Below are positions 8,710-16,226 of a stretch of 64,000 nucleotides of DNA, piece by piece. The stretch spans positions 124,001 through 188,000 of the forward strand of contig NZ_JAQIYM010000012.1 of the NCBI RefSeq assembly GCF_028823535.1. The letters run 5' to 3'. Source of the stretch: Pseudomonas serbica. GTDB taxonomy: Bacteria > Pseudomonadota > Gammaproteobacteria > Pseudomonadales > Pseudomonadaceae. Both the position numbers and the translations under genes were made by a program. How positions within the stretch are numbered: position 1 is the stretch's first letter; each line of letters begins with the position of its first letter. Under the pieces are notes generated by a model. It ran no database searches, was not told the DNA's origin, and worked only from the letters and a program-made list of their open reading frames with translations.

Positions 8710-9001
8710 CCTGTTGATCATCATCGTCGTCGTTGTCGCCGCTGATGACATCGCCGAGGCAGACCAGGCGGTGTTCGCCATCGTTGTCGTTGATCAGCCA
8801 GCTTTGCAGGGTCGCATCGAACGTTGCCGCCTGAATTTGCGCGGGGGTGAACTCCCAGTGCAGGGCATTTCGACCATCCATGCATTCGATATGCAGGTTA
8901 TCGTCTTCATCGAGGGCGAATTCGAAGGCATGCAGCCCATCGATTTCCACCATCCCGCAGTGTTCGAGGGCGTTTAGCAAGGTGTCTGTAACGGCAGTCA
9001 T
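8702..9001 (-). CDS. Small acidic protein, DUF5629-like
   Basis: 99 aa, strongly acidic, ending in a run of aspartates (GDNDDDDDQQDA). Sequence such as DTLLNALEHCGMVEIDGLHAFEFALDE suggests the Pseudomonas DUF5629 family, which has no known function; I am moderately sure of that name. Start ATG at 9001 chosen because the longer frame adds residues with no ribosome site. The 3' end overlaps the ppgL start, so they are probably cotranscribed. Confidence 0.7.
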   Translation of the reverse strand: MTAVTDTLLNALEHCGMVEIDGLHAFEFALDEDDNLHIECMDGRNALHWEFTPAQIQAATFDATLQSWLINDNDGEHRLVCLGDVISGDNDDDDDQQDA

Positions 9002-9058
9002 GGCAGTCAATCTTTGAATGGGAAAAACGCAATGATAGCTCATTGCGCCTCATACCAA

Positions 9059-9147
9059 TGTGGGAGCGGGCTTGCTCGCGAAAGCGATGGGTCAGGGACA
9101 TCCCTATTGATTGGTCGGCCTCCTTCGCGAGCAAGCCCGCTCCCACA
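9059..9147. repeat. REP doublet (REPIN), TGTGGGAGCGGGC type
   Basis: Two REP copies face each other: TGTGGGAGCGGGCTTGCTCG at the left and its inverse at the right, about 40 bases apart. Intergenic between the DUF5629-like gene and the semialdehyde dehydrogenase. Confidence 0.95.
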
Positions 9148-9165
9148 AGGAATCGTATTTGGCTG

Positions 9166-10746
9166 TTAGATCGCTTCACGAGACGGTTGGCCATCCACCA
9201 ATCGCTGAATGCGCAGTGGATTGCTGTTTTTCAGCGCATCCGGCAGCAAGCTATCCGGATAGTTCTGGAAACATACGGGGCGCAGGAAGCGGTCGATGGC
9301 CAGGGTGCCCACCGACGTGCCGCGGGCATCCGACGTCGCCGGATACGGCCCGCCATGGACCATCGAATCGCAGACCTCCACGCCGGTTGGGTAACCATTG
9401 AGCAGGATTCGCCCGACCTTCTGCTCCAGCAACCCGGTCAGCTCGCTGAACTGCTCGAAGTCCGCTTGCTCGCCGAGGATGGTCGCGGTCAATTGGCCGT
9501 GCAACCCGTTCAGCGCGGCGCTCAGTTGTGCCTGGTCCGCCACTTCGACCACCACGGTGGTCGGGCCGAACACTTCCGCTTGCAGGACTTCATCACCCTC
9601 GATCAGCAGGCTGACATCAGCTTTGAACAGTTGCGGCTGCGCCTGCCGCCCTTGTTGCGGATGGCCCGCCAGGTGCTCGATACGAGGATGATCGAGGAGC
9701 GCTTGCAAGCCCTTCGCATAGCTGCCCAGCGTCCCGGCGTTGAGCATGGTCTGCGCCGGTTCATCGGCCATCATGTCGGCCAGTAACTGGAGGAAGGCCG
9801 TGAACTGCGGCGAGCGGATGCCGATCACCAGGCCGGGGTTGGTGCAGAACTGACCGCAACCCTGGACCACCGAAGCCGACAGGCCACGGGCGATGGTTTC
9901 CGTGCGCGCCAGCAGCGCCTGGGGCAGCACGATCACTGGGTTGATGCTCGACATCTCGGCGAATACCGGGATCGGTTGCGGGCGAGCCGCAGCCATGTCG
10001 CACAAGGCTCGACCGCCTTTTAGCGAACCGGTAAAGCCCACTGCCTGGATGGCCGGATGCTTGACCAGTGCTTCGCCCACCCCACCGCCATAGATCATAT
10101 TGAACACGCCGGCCGGCATGGCGGTTTTTTCCGCCGCGCGAATCATCGCATCGGCTACCTGCTCGGCCGTGGCCATGTGGCCGCCATGGGCCTTGAACAC
10201 CACCGGGCAGCCGGCGGCCAAAGCCGACGCGGTGTCGCCCCCGGCCGTGGAAAACGCCAGCGGAAAATTACTCGCCCCGAATACTGCCACCGGCCCCAGC
10301 CCGATACGGTATTGGCGCAGGTCGGGACGCGGCAATGGCTGACGCTCAGGCAAGGCCCGGTCGATGCGCGCGCCATAGAAATCGCCACGCCGCAGCACCT
10401 TGGCGAACAGGCGCATCTGCCCGCTGGTGCGGCCACGCTCGCCGATGATCCGTGCGGCAGGCAGCGCGGTTTCGCGGCACACCAGGGATACGAACTCATC
10501 CCCCAGCGCATCCAGTTCATCGGCGATCGCATCGAGAAATTGTGCGCGACGCTCGGCACTCAAGCGGCGGTAAGCCGGATACGCCGCGGCGGCGGCCCTG
10601 GCGGCGGCGTCGACTTCGTCGGGCGTCGCCTGAATGAAGGCGTAGGGCAATGCCTCACCGGTTTCGGCGTCGACGCTGTGCAAAGTCACGCTGCCCAACG
10701 CGCTGCGCTGGCCGCCGATGTAGTTGTGGCCAAGAATTGGGGTCAT
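9166..10746 (-). CDS. 2-oxoglutarate semialdehyde (2,5-dioxovalerate) dehydrogenase
   Basis: 526 aa NAD(P)+ aldehyde dehydrogenase. Catalytic Glu264 in AEMSSINP and nucleophile Cys301 in CGQFCTNPG; GxTGS coenzyme motif GFTGSLKGG near 237-245; C-terminal segment NGYPTGVEVCDSMVHGGP typical of the KGSADH group that handles sugar-acid and hydroxyproline products. It would oxidise alpha-ketoglutarate semialdehyde to 2-oxoglutarate, the last step of the Weimberg-type route. ATG at 10746 follows a perfect AAGGAGG; a longer frame exists but lacks such a site. The upstream sugar-acid dehydratase gene ends only 10 bp away, so they share an operon. Confidence 0.9.
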   Translation of the reverse strand: MTPILGHNYIGGQRSALGSVTLHSVDAETGEALPYAFIQATPDEVDAAARAAAAAYPAYRRLSAERRAQFLDAIADELDALGDEFVSLVCRETALPAARIIGERGRTSGQMRLFAKVLRRGDFYGARIDRALPERQPLPRPDLRQYRIGLGPVAVFGASNFPLAFSTAGGDTASALAAGCPVVFKAHGGHMATAEQVADAMIRAAEKTAMPAGVFNMIYGGGVGEALVKHPAIQAVGFTGSLKGGRALCDMAAARPQPIPVFAEMSSINPVIVLPQALLARTETIARGLSASVVQGCGQFCTNPGLVIGIRSPQFTAFLQLLADMMADEPAQTMLNAGTLGSYAKGLQALLDHPRIEHLAGHPQQGRQAQPQLFKADVSLLIEGDEVLQAEVFGPTTVVVEVADQAQLSAALNGLHGQLTATILGEQADFEQFSELTGLLEQKVGRILLNGYPTGVEVCDSMVHGGPYPATSDARGTSVGTLAIDRFLRPVCFQNYPDSLLPDALKNSNPLRIQRLVDGQPSREAI

Positions 10747-10756
10747 AGGTACCTCC

Positions 10757-11749
10757 TTAAAGAGTGCCGACGGTGCCGGGTGCGAAAGCCGCATCGACAG
10801 GAGCGATGCCATTGATCAATGGCGCGCCGAATTCACCCTGGCTGATCTCGAACACATCGCCAGGTTGCGTGCGAATGCCATCGGCAAAGGACAGGGTCGC
10901 GGTGCCGAAGAAGTGAATGTGCACATCACCCGGACGCAGGAACTGGCTGTACTTGAAGTGGTGGTACTCAAGGTTCGCCAGGCTGTGGCACATGTTCGCC
11001 TCGCCGCTGAGAAACTCGTCCTGCCACAGCACCTGGCCGTCGCGCAGGATGCGGCTGGTACCAACCAGGTGTTGCGGCAGTTCGCCGACCCGCAGCTCTG
11101 GTCCATAGCTGCAACTGCGCAGCTTCGAGTGGGCCAGGTACAGGTAGTTCTTGCGCTCCATGACGTGATCGGAAAACTCGTTGCCGACGGCAAAACCGAG
11201 GCGGTACGGCTTGCCGTCGTGACCTATGACGTACAGGCCGCTGAGTTCGGGCTCTTCTCCGGCGTCTTCGGCAAAGGGTGGCAGCGGGAACGGCTGGCCA
11301 GGGCGTACGACGATGCTGCCGTCGCCCTTGTAGAACCATTCCGGCTGCACACCCGCCTGGCCCGTCGCGGGTTTGCCGCCCTCCACGCCCCACTTGAAGA
11401 TGCGCATGGTGTCGGTCATCAAAGCTTCATCACCGGCCTGCTGGTGCATCTTGTCCCGGGCCGACGCGCTGCCCAGGTGGGTCAGGCCGGTGCCACTGAC
11501 CAGCATGTGCGCCGGGTCCGGGTGATCCAGCGGTGGCAAGATGCGCAGCTGCGCCAGCAGCTCGGCGTAGTCATGGCTGATGCCCAACCCGAGGCTGCGC
11601 ACCTGCTGCTCAAGATTGACCCCCGCCTCGATGGCCGCCAGCGCCAGGTCGCGCACCGTGCGGGCGTCTTGGACTTCACGGACCAATCCTTCCTCGACCA
11701 CGCCTACGCGGCGTTCGCCGTTACTCAATTCGAACTGAACCAAACGCAT
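10757..11749 (-). CDS. FAH-family 2-keto-3-deoxy-pentonate dehydratase, AraD1/GguC type
   Basis: 330 aa. Fumarylacetoacetate-hydrolase fold C-terminal domain with GFAVGNEFSDHVMERKNYLYLAHSKLRSCSYGPEL and PGDVHIHFFGTATLSFADG metal-binding regions. The AraD1/GguC group replaces the DHDPS-type AraD in converting 2-keto-3-deoxy-L-arabinonate (or the D-isomer) to alpha-ketoglutarate semialdehyde; assignment to this step follows from its neighbours, an IlvD/Edd dehydratase and a KGSADH. ATG at 11749 has GGAG 7 nt upstream. It is read from the divergent promoter region at 13.3 kb through the MFS gene, with a REP doublet in the 156-bp gap between. Confidence 0.82.
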   Translation of the reverse strand: MRLVQFELSNGERRVGVVEEGLVREVQDARTVRDLALAAIEAGVNLEQQVRSLGLGISHDYAELLAQLRILPPLDHPDPAHMLVSGTGLTHLGSASARDKMHQQAGDEALMTDTMRIFKWGVEGGKPATGQAGVQPEWFYKGDGSIVVRPGQPFPLPPFAEDAGEEPELSGLYVIGHDGKPYRLGFAVGNEFSDHVMERKNYLYLAHSKLRSCSYGPELRVGELPQHLVGTSRILRDGQVLWQDEFLSGEANMCHSLANLEYHHFKYSQFLRPGDVHIHFFGTATLSFADGIRTQPGDVFEISQGEFGAPLINGIAPVDAAFAPGTVGTL

Positions 11750-11786
11750 GAATTTTCTCCATTATCGAAAACGCTACAGATCCAAC

Positions 11787-11876
11787 TGTGGGAGCGGGCT
11801 TGCTCGCGAAGAGGTCGTCACATACAACGTCACAGGTGACTGACACTGCGCATTCGCGAGCAAGCCCGCTCCCACA
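11787..11876. repeat. REP doublet (REPIN), TGTGGGAGCGGGC type
   Basis: Inverted pair of the same REP core as at 9059, lying inside the putative MFS-AraD1 operon; could stabilise the upstream message or reduce read-through. Confidence 0.95.
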
Positions 11877-11905
11877 GGGGTGATGGTGATTGCCAAATGT
11901 CTGGG

Positions 11906-13228
11906 TCAGGTGCGGGTCGCGCCACGGGCACTGGCGGCGAACTCATCCGCCGGCAACACATGCTTGCGCTCCAACAGGCGATACACCACACCGGTCAACA
12001 CCAGGCCGAACAGCATCACGCAGGACAGGAAATACAGCCCCGACGCCAGGTTGCCGGTGTATTCCTTGAGTGCGCCAATCACGAACGGACCGATGTAGCC
12101 GCCCAGGTTGCCCACCGAGTTGATCAATGCAATCCCCGCCGCCGCACTCGCGCCGGCAAAAAAGCGACCGGGCAAGGTCCAGAAAATCGCCGTGCAGGAA
12201 AACAGCGAGAACGCCACCAGGCACAACGCCGCCAATTGCAACACCGGCACCGAGAGCCACGCGCTGAAGAACAAGCCGATGGCACCCAACACGTACAGCA
12301 CCGCCAGATGGCCGTAACGATCATTCAATCGATCGGAGCTGCGCGGGATGATCAGCAGACCAATAATCCCGAAGATGTACGGCACCGATGAGACAAACCC
12401 GGTCACCAGGTCGGTGCCGCCAAACTGCTTGATCAGGGTCGGCAGCCATAGGCCCAGGCCATAGATGCTCAGTGTCACCGGCAGGTAGAACAGCGCCAGC
12501 AGCAATACGCGTTTGTCCTTGAGGGCGTGCAGCGGGTTGCCGTGACGGGTCTGGCCGTACAGTTCCAGGTCCTTTTTCAGCTCGCCACTGAGCCAGTCCT
12601 TTTCCGCCTGATCCATCCATTTCACCTGTTGCGGACCATCCGGCAACCAGCGCAGCACCGGCCAGGTCAGCAGGATCGCCGGGGTGCCGATGACGATGAA
12701 CAGCCACTGCCAGCCATGCAGGCCAAGAATGCCTTCCATGCCCAGCAGACCGCCGGACACGGGCCCGGTGATCATCATCGCGATAGGTTGGGAGAGGATG
12801 AACAGGCCCAGGATCTTGCCGCGATGGCGCACCGGGAACCACTGGGTGATGTAGTAGAGAACGCCTGGAAAGAATCCGGCTTCCGCTGCACCGAGCAGAA
12901 AGCGCATCAGGTAAAAGCTGTTCGGCCCCTGGACGAAGGCCATGCCGATGGTGATGGCGCCCCAGGTGACCATGATCCGCGCGAACCAGCGCCGCGCACC
13001 AAAACGGTCAAGCATCAGGTTGCTGGGGATTTCCAGGAGGAAATAGCCAATGAAGAACAGCCCCGCGCCCAGCCCGTACGCCGCGTCACCCAGACCGATG
13101 TCGGCGCCCATGTGCAATTTGGCGAACCCTACCGCGGAGCGATCCACATAGGCGATCAGGTACAGCAGGATCAGGAAGGGAATCAGTTTCAGCGTGATGC
13201 GACGTATCAGCCGCAGTTCCTGGCTCAT
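11906..13228 (-). CDS. MFS transporter, ACS family (sugar-acid importer)
   Basis: 440 aa with 12 hydrophobic segments. Features of the anion:cation symporter group: YVDRSAVGFAKLHM in the first helices, the motif DRFGARRWFARIM between TM2 and TM3, EAGFFPGVLYYITQWFP and HRGKILGLF near TM4-5, and the GNLGGYIGPFVIG helix near the C-terminus. Related carriers import glucarate, galactonate, tartrate or phthalate by proton symport. Context suggests the pentonate used by the adjacent enzymes. GGAG box before ATG 13228. Divergent from the dehydratase, sharing a 193-bp promoter region. Confidence 0.88.
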   Translation of the reverse strand: MSQELRLIRRITLKLIPFLILLYLIAYVDRSAVGFAKLHMGADIGLGDAAYGLGAGLFFIGYFLLEIPSNLMLDRFGARRWFARIMVTWGAITIGMAFVQGPNSFYLMRFLLGAAEAGFFPGVLYYITQWFPVRHRGKILGLFILSQPIAMMITGPVSGGLLGMEGILGLHGWQWLFIVIGTPAILLTWPVLRWLPDGPQQVKWMDQAEKDWLSGELKKDLELYGQTRHGNPLHALKDKRVLLLALFYLPVTLSIYGLGLWLPTLIKQFGGTDLVTGFVSSVPYIFGIIGLLIIPRSSDRLNDRYGHLAVLYVLGAIGLFFSAWLSVPVLQLAALCLVAFSLFSCTAIFWTLPGRFFAGASAAAGIALINSVGNLGGYIGPFVIGALKEYTGNLASGLYFLSCVMLFGLVLTGVVYRLLERKHVLPADEFAASARGATRT

Positions 13229-13320
13229 GAGATCGGTCTCCGATTGTTGTTTTTATAGAACCTCGGGGGACGCCTCTCACGGCAAACCGTCAGGGCCATC
13301 CCTCCGCTGAAAAGGACTAT

Positions 13321-13333
13321 ATAGTAATACTAT
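13321..13333. promoter_or_regulatory. Palindromic operator candidate 1 of the pentonate cluster
   Basis: ATAGTA-A-TACTAT, a perfect inverted repeat around one base. The minus-strand -10-like TATAGT (13316-13321) for the MFS gene abuts it. Size and symmetry fit a FadR/GntR dimer. A near copy lies at 13396. Confidence 0.65.
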
Positions 13334-13395
13334 TTAACCAACAACACTTCCAAAGAGACGAATTTGCGCTTATGTTACGCTTCAGCTCGAACAAT

Positions 13396-13408
13396 ATAGT
13401 CATACAAT
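13396..13408. promoter_or_regulatory. Palindromic operator candidate 2 of the pentonate cluster
   Basis: ATAGTCATACAAT, 11 of 13 bases identical to the copy at 13321; centres are 75 bp apart. It overlaps a -10-like TATAGT (13395-13400) 21 bp upstream of the dehydratase start, the position expected for a repressor site. Confidence 0.6.
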
Positions 13409-13421
13409 AAGAGAAGCGATC

Positions 13422-15158
13422 ATGTCTGATAAGAAACCCACCCTGCGCTCCGCCCAATGGTTTGGCACCGCCGATAAAAACGGCTTCATGTACCGCAGCT
13501 GGATGAAGAATCAGGGCATCGCCGACCACCAGTTCCATGGCAAGCCGATCATCGGCATTTGCAATACCTGGTCGGAACTGACCCCGTGCAACGCGCATTT
13601 CCGCCAGATTGCGGAACACGTCAAGCGCGGCGTGATCGAGGCCGGGGGCTTCCCGGTGGAATTTCCGGTGTTCTCCAACGGTGAATCCAACCTGCGCCCA
13701 ACCGCCATGCTGACCCGCAACCTGGCGAGCATGGACGTCGAAGAAGCGATTCGCGGCAACCCCATCGATGGCGTGGTGCTGCTGACCGGTTGTGACAAGA
13801 CCACCCCGGCATTGCTGATGGGCGCGGCCAGTTGCGACGTGCCAGCGATCGTCGTCACTGGCGGGCCGATGCTCAACGGCAAGCACAAGGGCAAGGACAT
13901 TGGCTCGGGCACCGTGGTCTGGCAGCTCAGCGAACAGGTCAAGGCCGGCACTATCACCATCGATGACTTCCTCGCGGCCGAGGGCGGCATGTCCCGCTCG
14001 GCCGGTACCTGCAACACCATGGGCACCGCCTCGACCATGGCTTGCATGGCCGAAGCACTGGGCACCTCCCTGCCCCACAACGCGGCGATTCCCGCCGTTG
14101 ACGCGCGTCGCTATGTATTGGCACACATGTCCGGCATGCGTGCGGTGGAAATGGTTCGTGAAGACCTGAAGCTGTCAAAGATCCTGACCAAGGAAGCCTT
14201 TGAGAACGCGATCCGGGTCAACGCCGCCATCGGCGGTTCGACCAACGCCGTGATTCACCTCAAGGCCATCGCCGGCCGCATCGGCGTGGAGTTGGACCTG
14301 GACGACTGGACGCGCATCGGTCGCGGCATGCCGACCATCGTCGACCTGCAACCGTCCGGTCGTTTCCTGATGGAAGAGTTCTACTACGCCGGCGGTCTGC
14401 CAGCAGTATTACGCCGCCTCGGCGAAGCCAATCTGATCCCGAACCCGAACGCCTTGACCGTCAACGGCAAATCCATCGGCGAGAACACCAAGGATGCGCC
14501 GATCTATGGCGAAGACGAAGTGATCCGTACCCTCGACAACCCGATCCGCGCCGATGGCGGGATCTGCGTGTTGCGCGGCAACCTGGCGCCGCTGGGTGCG
14601 GTGCTCAAGCCCTCCGCCGCCAGCGCAGAGCTGATGCAGCACCGTGGACGTGCGGTGGTGTTCGAAAACTTCGACATGTACAAGGCGCGGATCAACGATC
14701 CGGAACTCGACGTGGACGCCAACTCGATCCTGGTCATGAAGAACTGCGGACCCAAGGGTTATCCGGGCATGGCCGAAGTTGGCAACATGGGCTTGCCGGC
14801 CAAGCTGCTGGCCCAGGGCGTGACCGACATGGTGCGCATTTCCGATGCGCGCATGAGCGGTACGGCGTATGGCACCGTGGTGCTGCACGTGGCACCGGAA
14901 GCGGCGGCCGGTGGGCCTTTGGCGGCGGTGAAGGAAGGCGACTGGATTGAGCTGGACTGCGCCAGCGGCCGGTTGCACCTGGACATCCCGGATGCCGAAC
15001 TGGCGGCCCGCATGGCGGACCTGCAACCACCCCAGCAATTGCTGGTGGGCGGCTATCGCCAGCTGTACATCGACCATGTGCTGCAGGCGGATCAAGGGTG
15101 CGACTTCGACTTCCTGGTCGGCTGCCGTGGGGCCGAAGTGCCGCGTCATTCTCACTGA
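13422..15158 (+). CDS. Sugar-acid dehydratase, L-arabonate dehydratase type (IlvD/Edd family)
   Basis: 578 aa. Iron-sulfur ligands Cys56 (ELTPCN), Cys124 (TGCDKTTP) and Cys197 (AGTCNTMG) have the spacing of characterised L-arabinonate and D-xylonate dehydratases, and the catalytic Ser region SDARMSGTAYGTVVLHV is intact. GPKGYPGMAEVGNMGLP is typical of the pentonate branch. It removes water from a pentonate to give 2-keto-3-deoxypentonate in the cytoplasm, feeding the AraD1-like enzyme and KGSADH encoded divergently. Twin palindromes precede the start. D- versus L-substrate cannot be told from sequence. Confidence 0.9.
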   Translation: MSDKKPTLRSAQWFGTADKNGFMYRSWMKNQGIADHQFHGKPIIGICNTWSELTPCNAHFRQIAEHVKRGVIEAGGFPVEFPVFSNGESNLRPTAMLTRNLASMDVEEAIRGNPIDGVVLLTGCDKTTPALLMGAASCDVPAIVVTGGPMLNGKHKGKDIGSGTVVWQLSEQVKAGTITIDDFLAAEGGMSRSAGTCNTMGTASTMACMAEALGTSLPHNAAIPAVDARRYVLAHMSGMRAVEMVREDLKLSKILTKEAFENAIRVNAAIGGSTNAVIHLKAIAGRIGVELDLDDWTRIGRGMPTIVDLQPSGRFLMEEFYYAGGLPAVLRRLGEANLIPNPNALTVNGKSIGENTKDAPIYGEDEVIRTLDNPIRADGGICVLRGNLAPLGAVLKPSAASAELMQHRGRAVVFENFDMYKARINDPELDVDANSILVMKNCGPKGYPGMAEVGNMGLPAKLLAQGVTDMVRISDARMSGTAYGTVVLHVAPEAAAGGPLAAVKEGDWIELDCASGRLHLDIPDAELAARMADLQPPQQLLVGGYRQLYIDHVLQADQGCDFDFLVGCRGAEVPRHSH

Positions 15159-15171
15159 TTACACAAAGCCC

Positions 15172-15261
15172 TGTGGGAGCGAGCCTGCTCGCGAAAGCGT
15201 AGTGTCAGTCAATATAAGTGTTGAATGATAAACCGCCTTCGCGAGCAGGCTCGCTCCCACA
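15172..15261. repeat. REP doublet (REPIN), TGTGGGAGCGAGCCTG variant
   Basis: Inverted REP pair between the dehydratase and its regulator, with an AT-rich spacer. The core has AGCGAGCCTGC instead of AGCGGGCTTGC, compensated in both arms of each palindrome. Confidence 0.95.
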
Positions 15262-15342
15262 TTTGCTCCATGCCCGCCTCAGTATTGTGCCGTGCCTGTT
15301 ATCATGCCCGCATCTCCACCGCCCAGGACCGCGCCGTTCCCC

Positions 15343-16062
15343 ATGGATTACCGCAAACCCTCCGACCGCAAAAGCATGCACTCGCGCATCGTCCAGGAAC
15401 TGGGCATGCAGATCGTTTCCGGACGCTTCCAGCCCGATGACAAGCTGCCTGCCGAAGCCTTGCTGTGCGAGGAATACGCGGTAAGCCGGCCCGTCTTGCG
15501 CGAAGCCACCCGTGTGCTGGTCGCCAAGGGCCTGGTGTATTCCCGTCCACGGGTCGGCACGGTGGTCAAGCCGCGCAAGGAATGGCACATGCTTGACCCG
15601 GACGTCCTGCATTGGCTGATGCAAAGCAGCCCGCAAAACCAGTTCTTTGACCTGCTGACCAGTGTGCGCAGCATCATCGAACCGGCCGCCGCCGCACTCG
15701 CCGCGCAGTTCGCCACCGACGCGGATATCGCCGCCATCGGTGAAGCCTACCAACGCATGGAAGCTGCGCCGACGCCGGAAGCCTTGCTGCAACCGGACCT
15801 GGATTTCCACAGCCGTATTGCCGATGCGACCCACAACGACTTGCTGGCGAACCTGTGCAACATGCTCTCGGTAGCGATTGCCGAGGCGTTGAAGCATTCC
15901 AACCAGCGGCCGAACCTGCATGAGCTGGCCCTGCCACGGCACAAGGCGATTCTCACGGCCATCGAAAATCGCGATGCGCTGGGTGCGCGCCATGCCACGC
16001 TGGTGCAGCTGGATGATGCGCGCAGTGCGTTGAATGTGGTGCTTGGCAGCGATCCTTCATAA
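15343..16062 (+). CDS. FadR-family (GntR) transcriptional regulator of the pentonate cluster
   Basis: 239 aa. N-terminal winged helix (SGRFQPDDKLPAEALLCEEY, SRPVLREATRVLVAKGLVYSR, RVGTVVKPR) and a C-terminal all-helical FCD ligand domain with the metal-binding pattern D..FH..I...., ...LPRHKAILTAIENRD. Start at the ATG 15343 gives the usual family length; in-frame ATGs at 15304 and 15292 are alternatives. Gene position beside the dehydratase and the twin palindromes at 13.3-13.4 kb suggest it represses both divergent operons and is released by a pentonate or its keto product; this is inference. Confidence 0.85.
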   Translation: MDYRKPSDRKSMHSRIVQELGMQIVSGRFQPDDKLPAEALLCEEYAVSRPVLREATRVLVAKGLVYSRPRVGTVVKPRKEWHMLDPDVLHWLMQSSPQNQFFDLLTSVRSIIEPAAAALAAQFATDADIAAIGEAYQRMEAAPTPEALLQPDLDFHSRIADATHNDLLANLCNMLSVAIAEALKHSNQRPNLHELALPRHKAILTAIENRDALGARHATLVQLDDARSALNVVLGSDPS

Positions 16063-16070
16063 AACACGAT

Positions 16071-16160
16071 CCCCTGTAGGAGCTGGCTTACAGCGATGGT
16101 GTGTCAGACACATTGATGTCGGCTGACACGCCATCGCTGGCAAGCCAGCTCCTACAGGGG
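16071..16160. repeat. REP doublet, CTGTAGGAGCTGGCTT type
   Basis: Inverted pair with arms starting CCCCTGTAGGAGCTGGCTT and an inner inverted repeat TGTGTCAG / CTGACACG. A second REP class, distinct from the TGTGGGAGC class. Confidence 0.92.
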
Positions 16161-16181
16161 TTGGTTGTGAATTTGAGATGC

Positions 16182-16213
16182 AAAAAAGCCGCAACCAGGG
16201 TTGCGGCTTTTTC
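16182..16213. terminator. Bidirectional rho-independent terminator
   Basis: AAAAAGCCGCAACC and its complement form a 14-bp stem with a 2-base loop flanked by A and T runs; it separates the convergent GntR gene and the RND transporter gene. Confidence 0.9.
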
Positions 16214-16226
16214 ATTTCAGCGTGGA

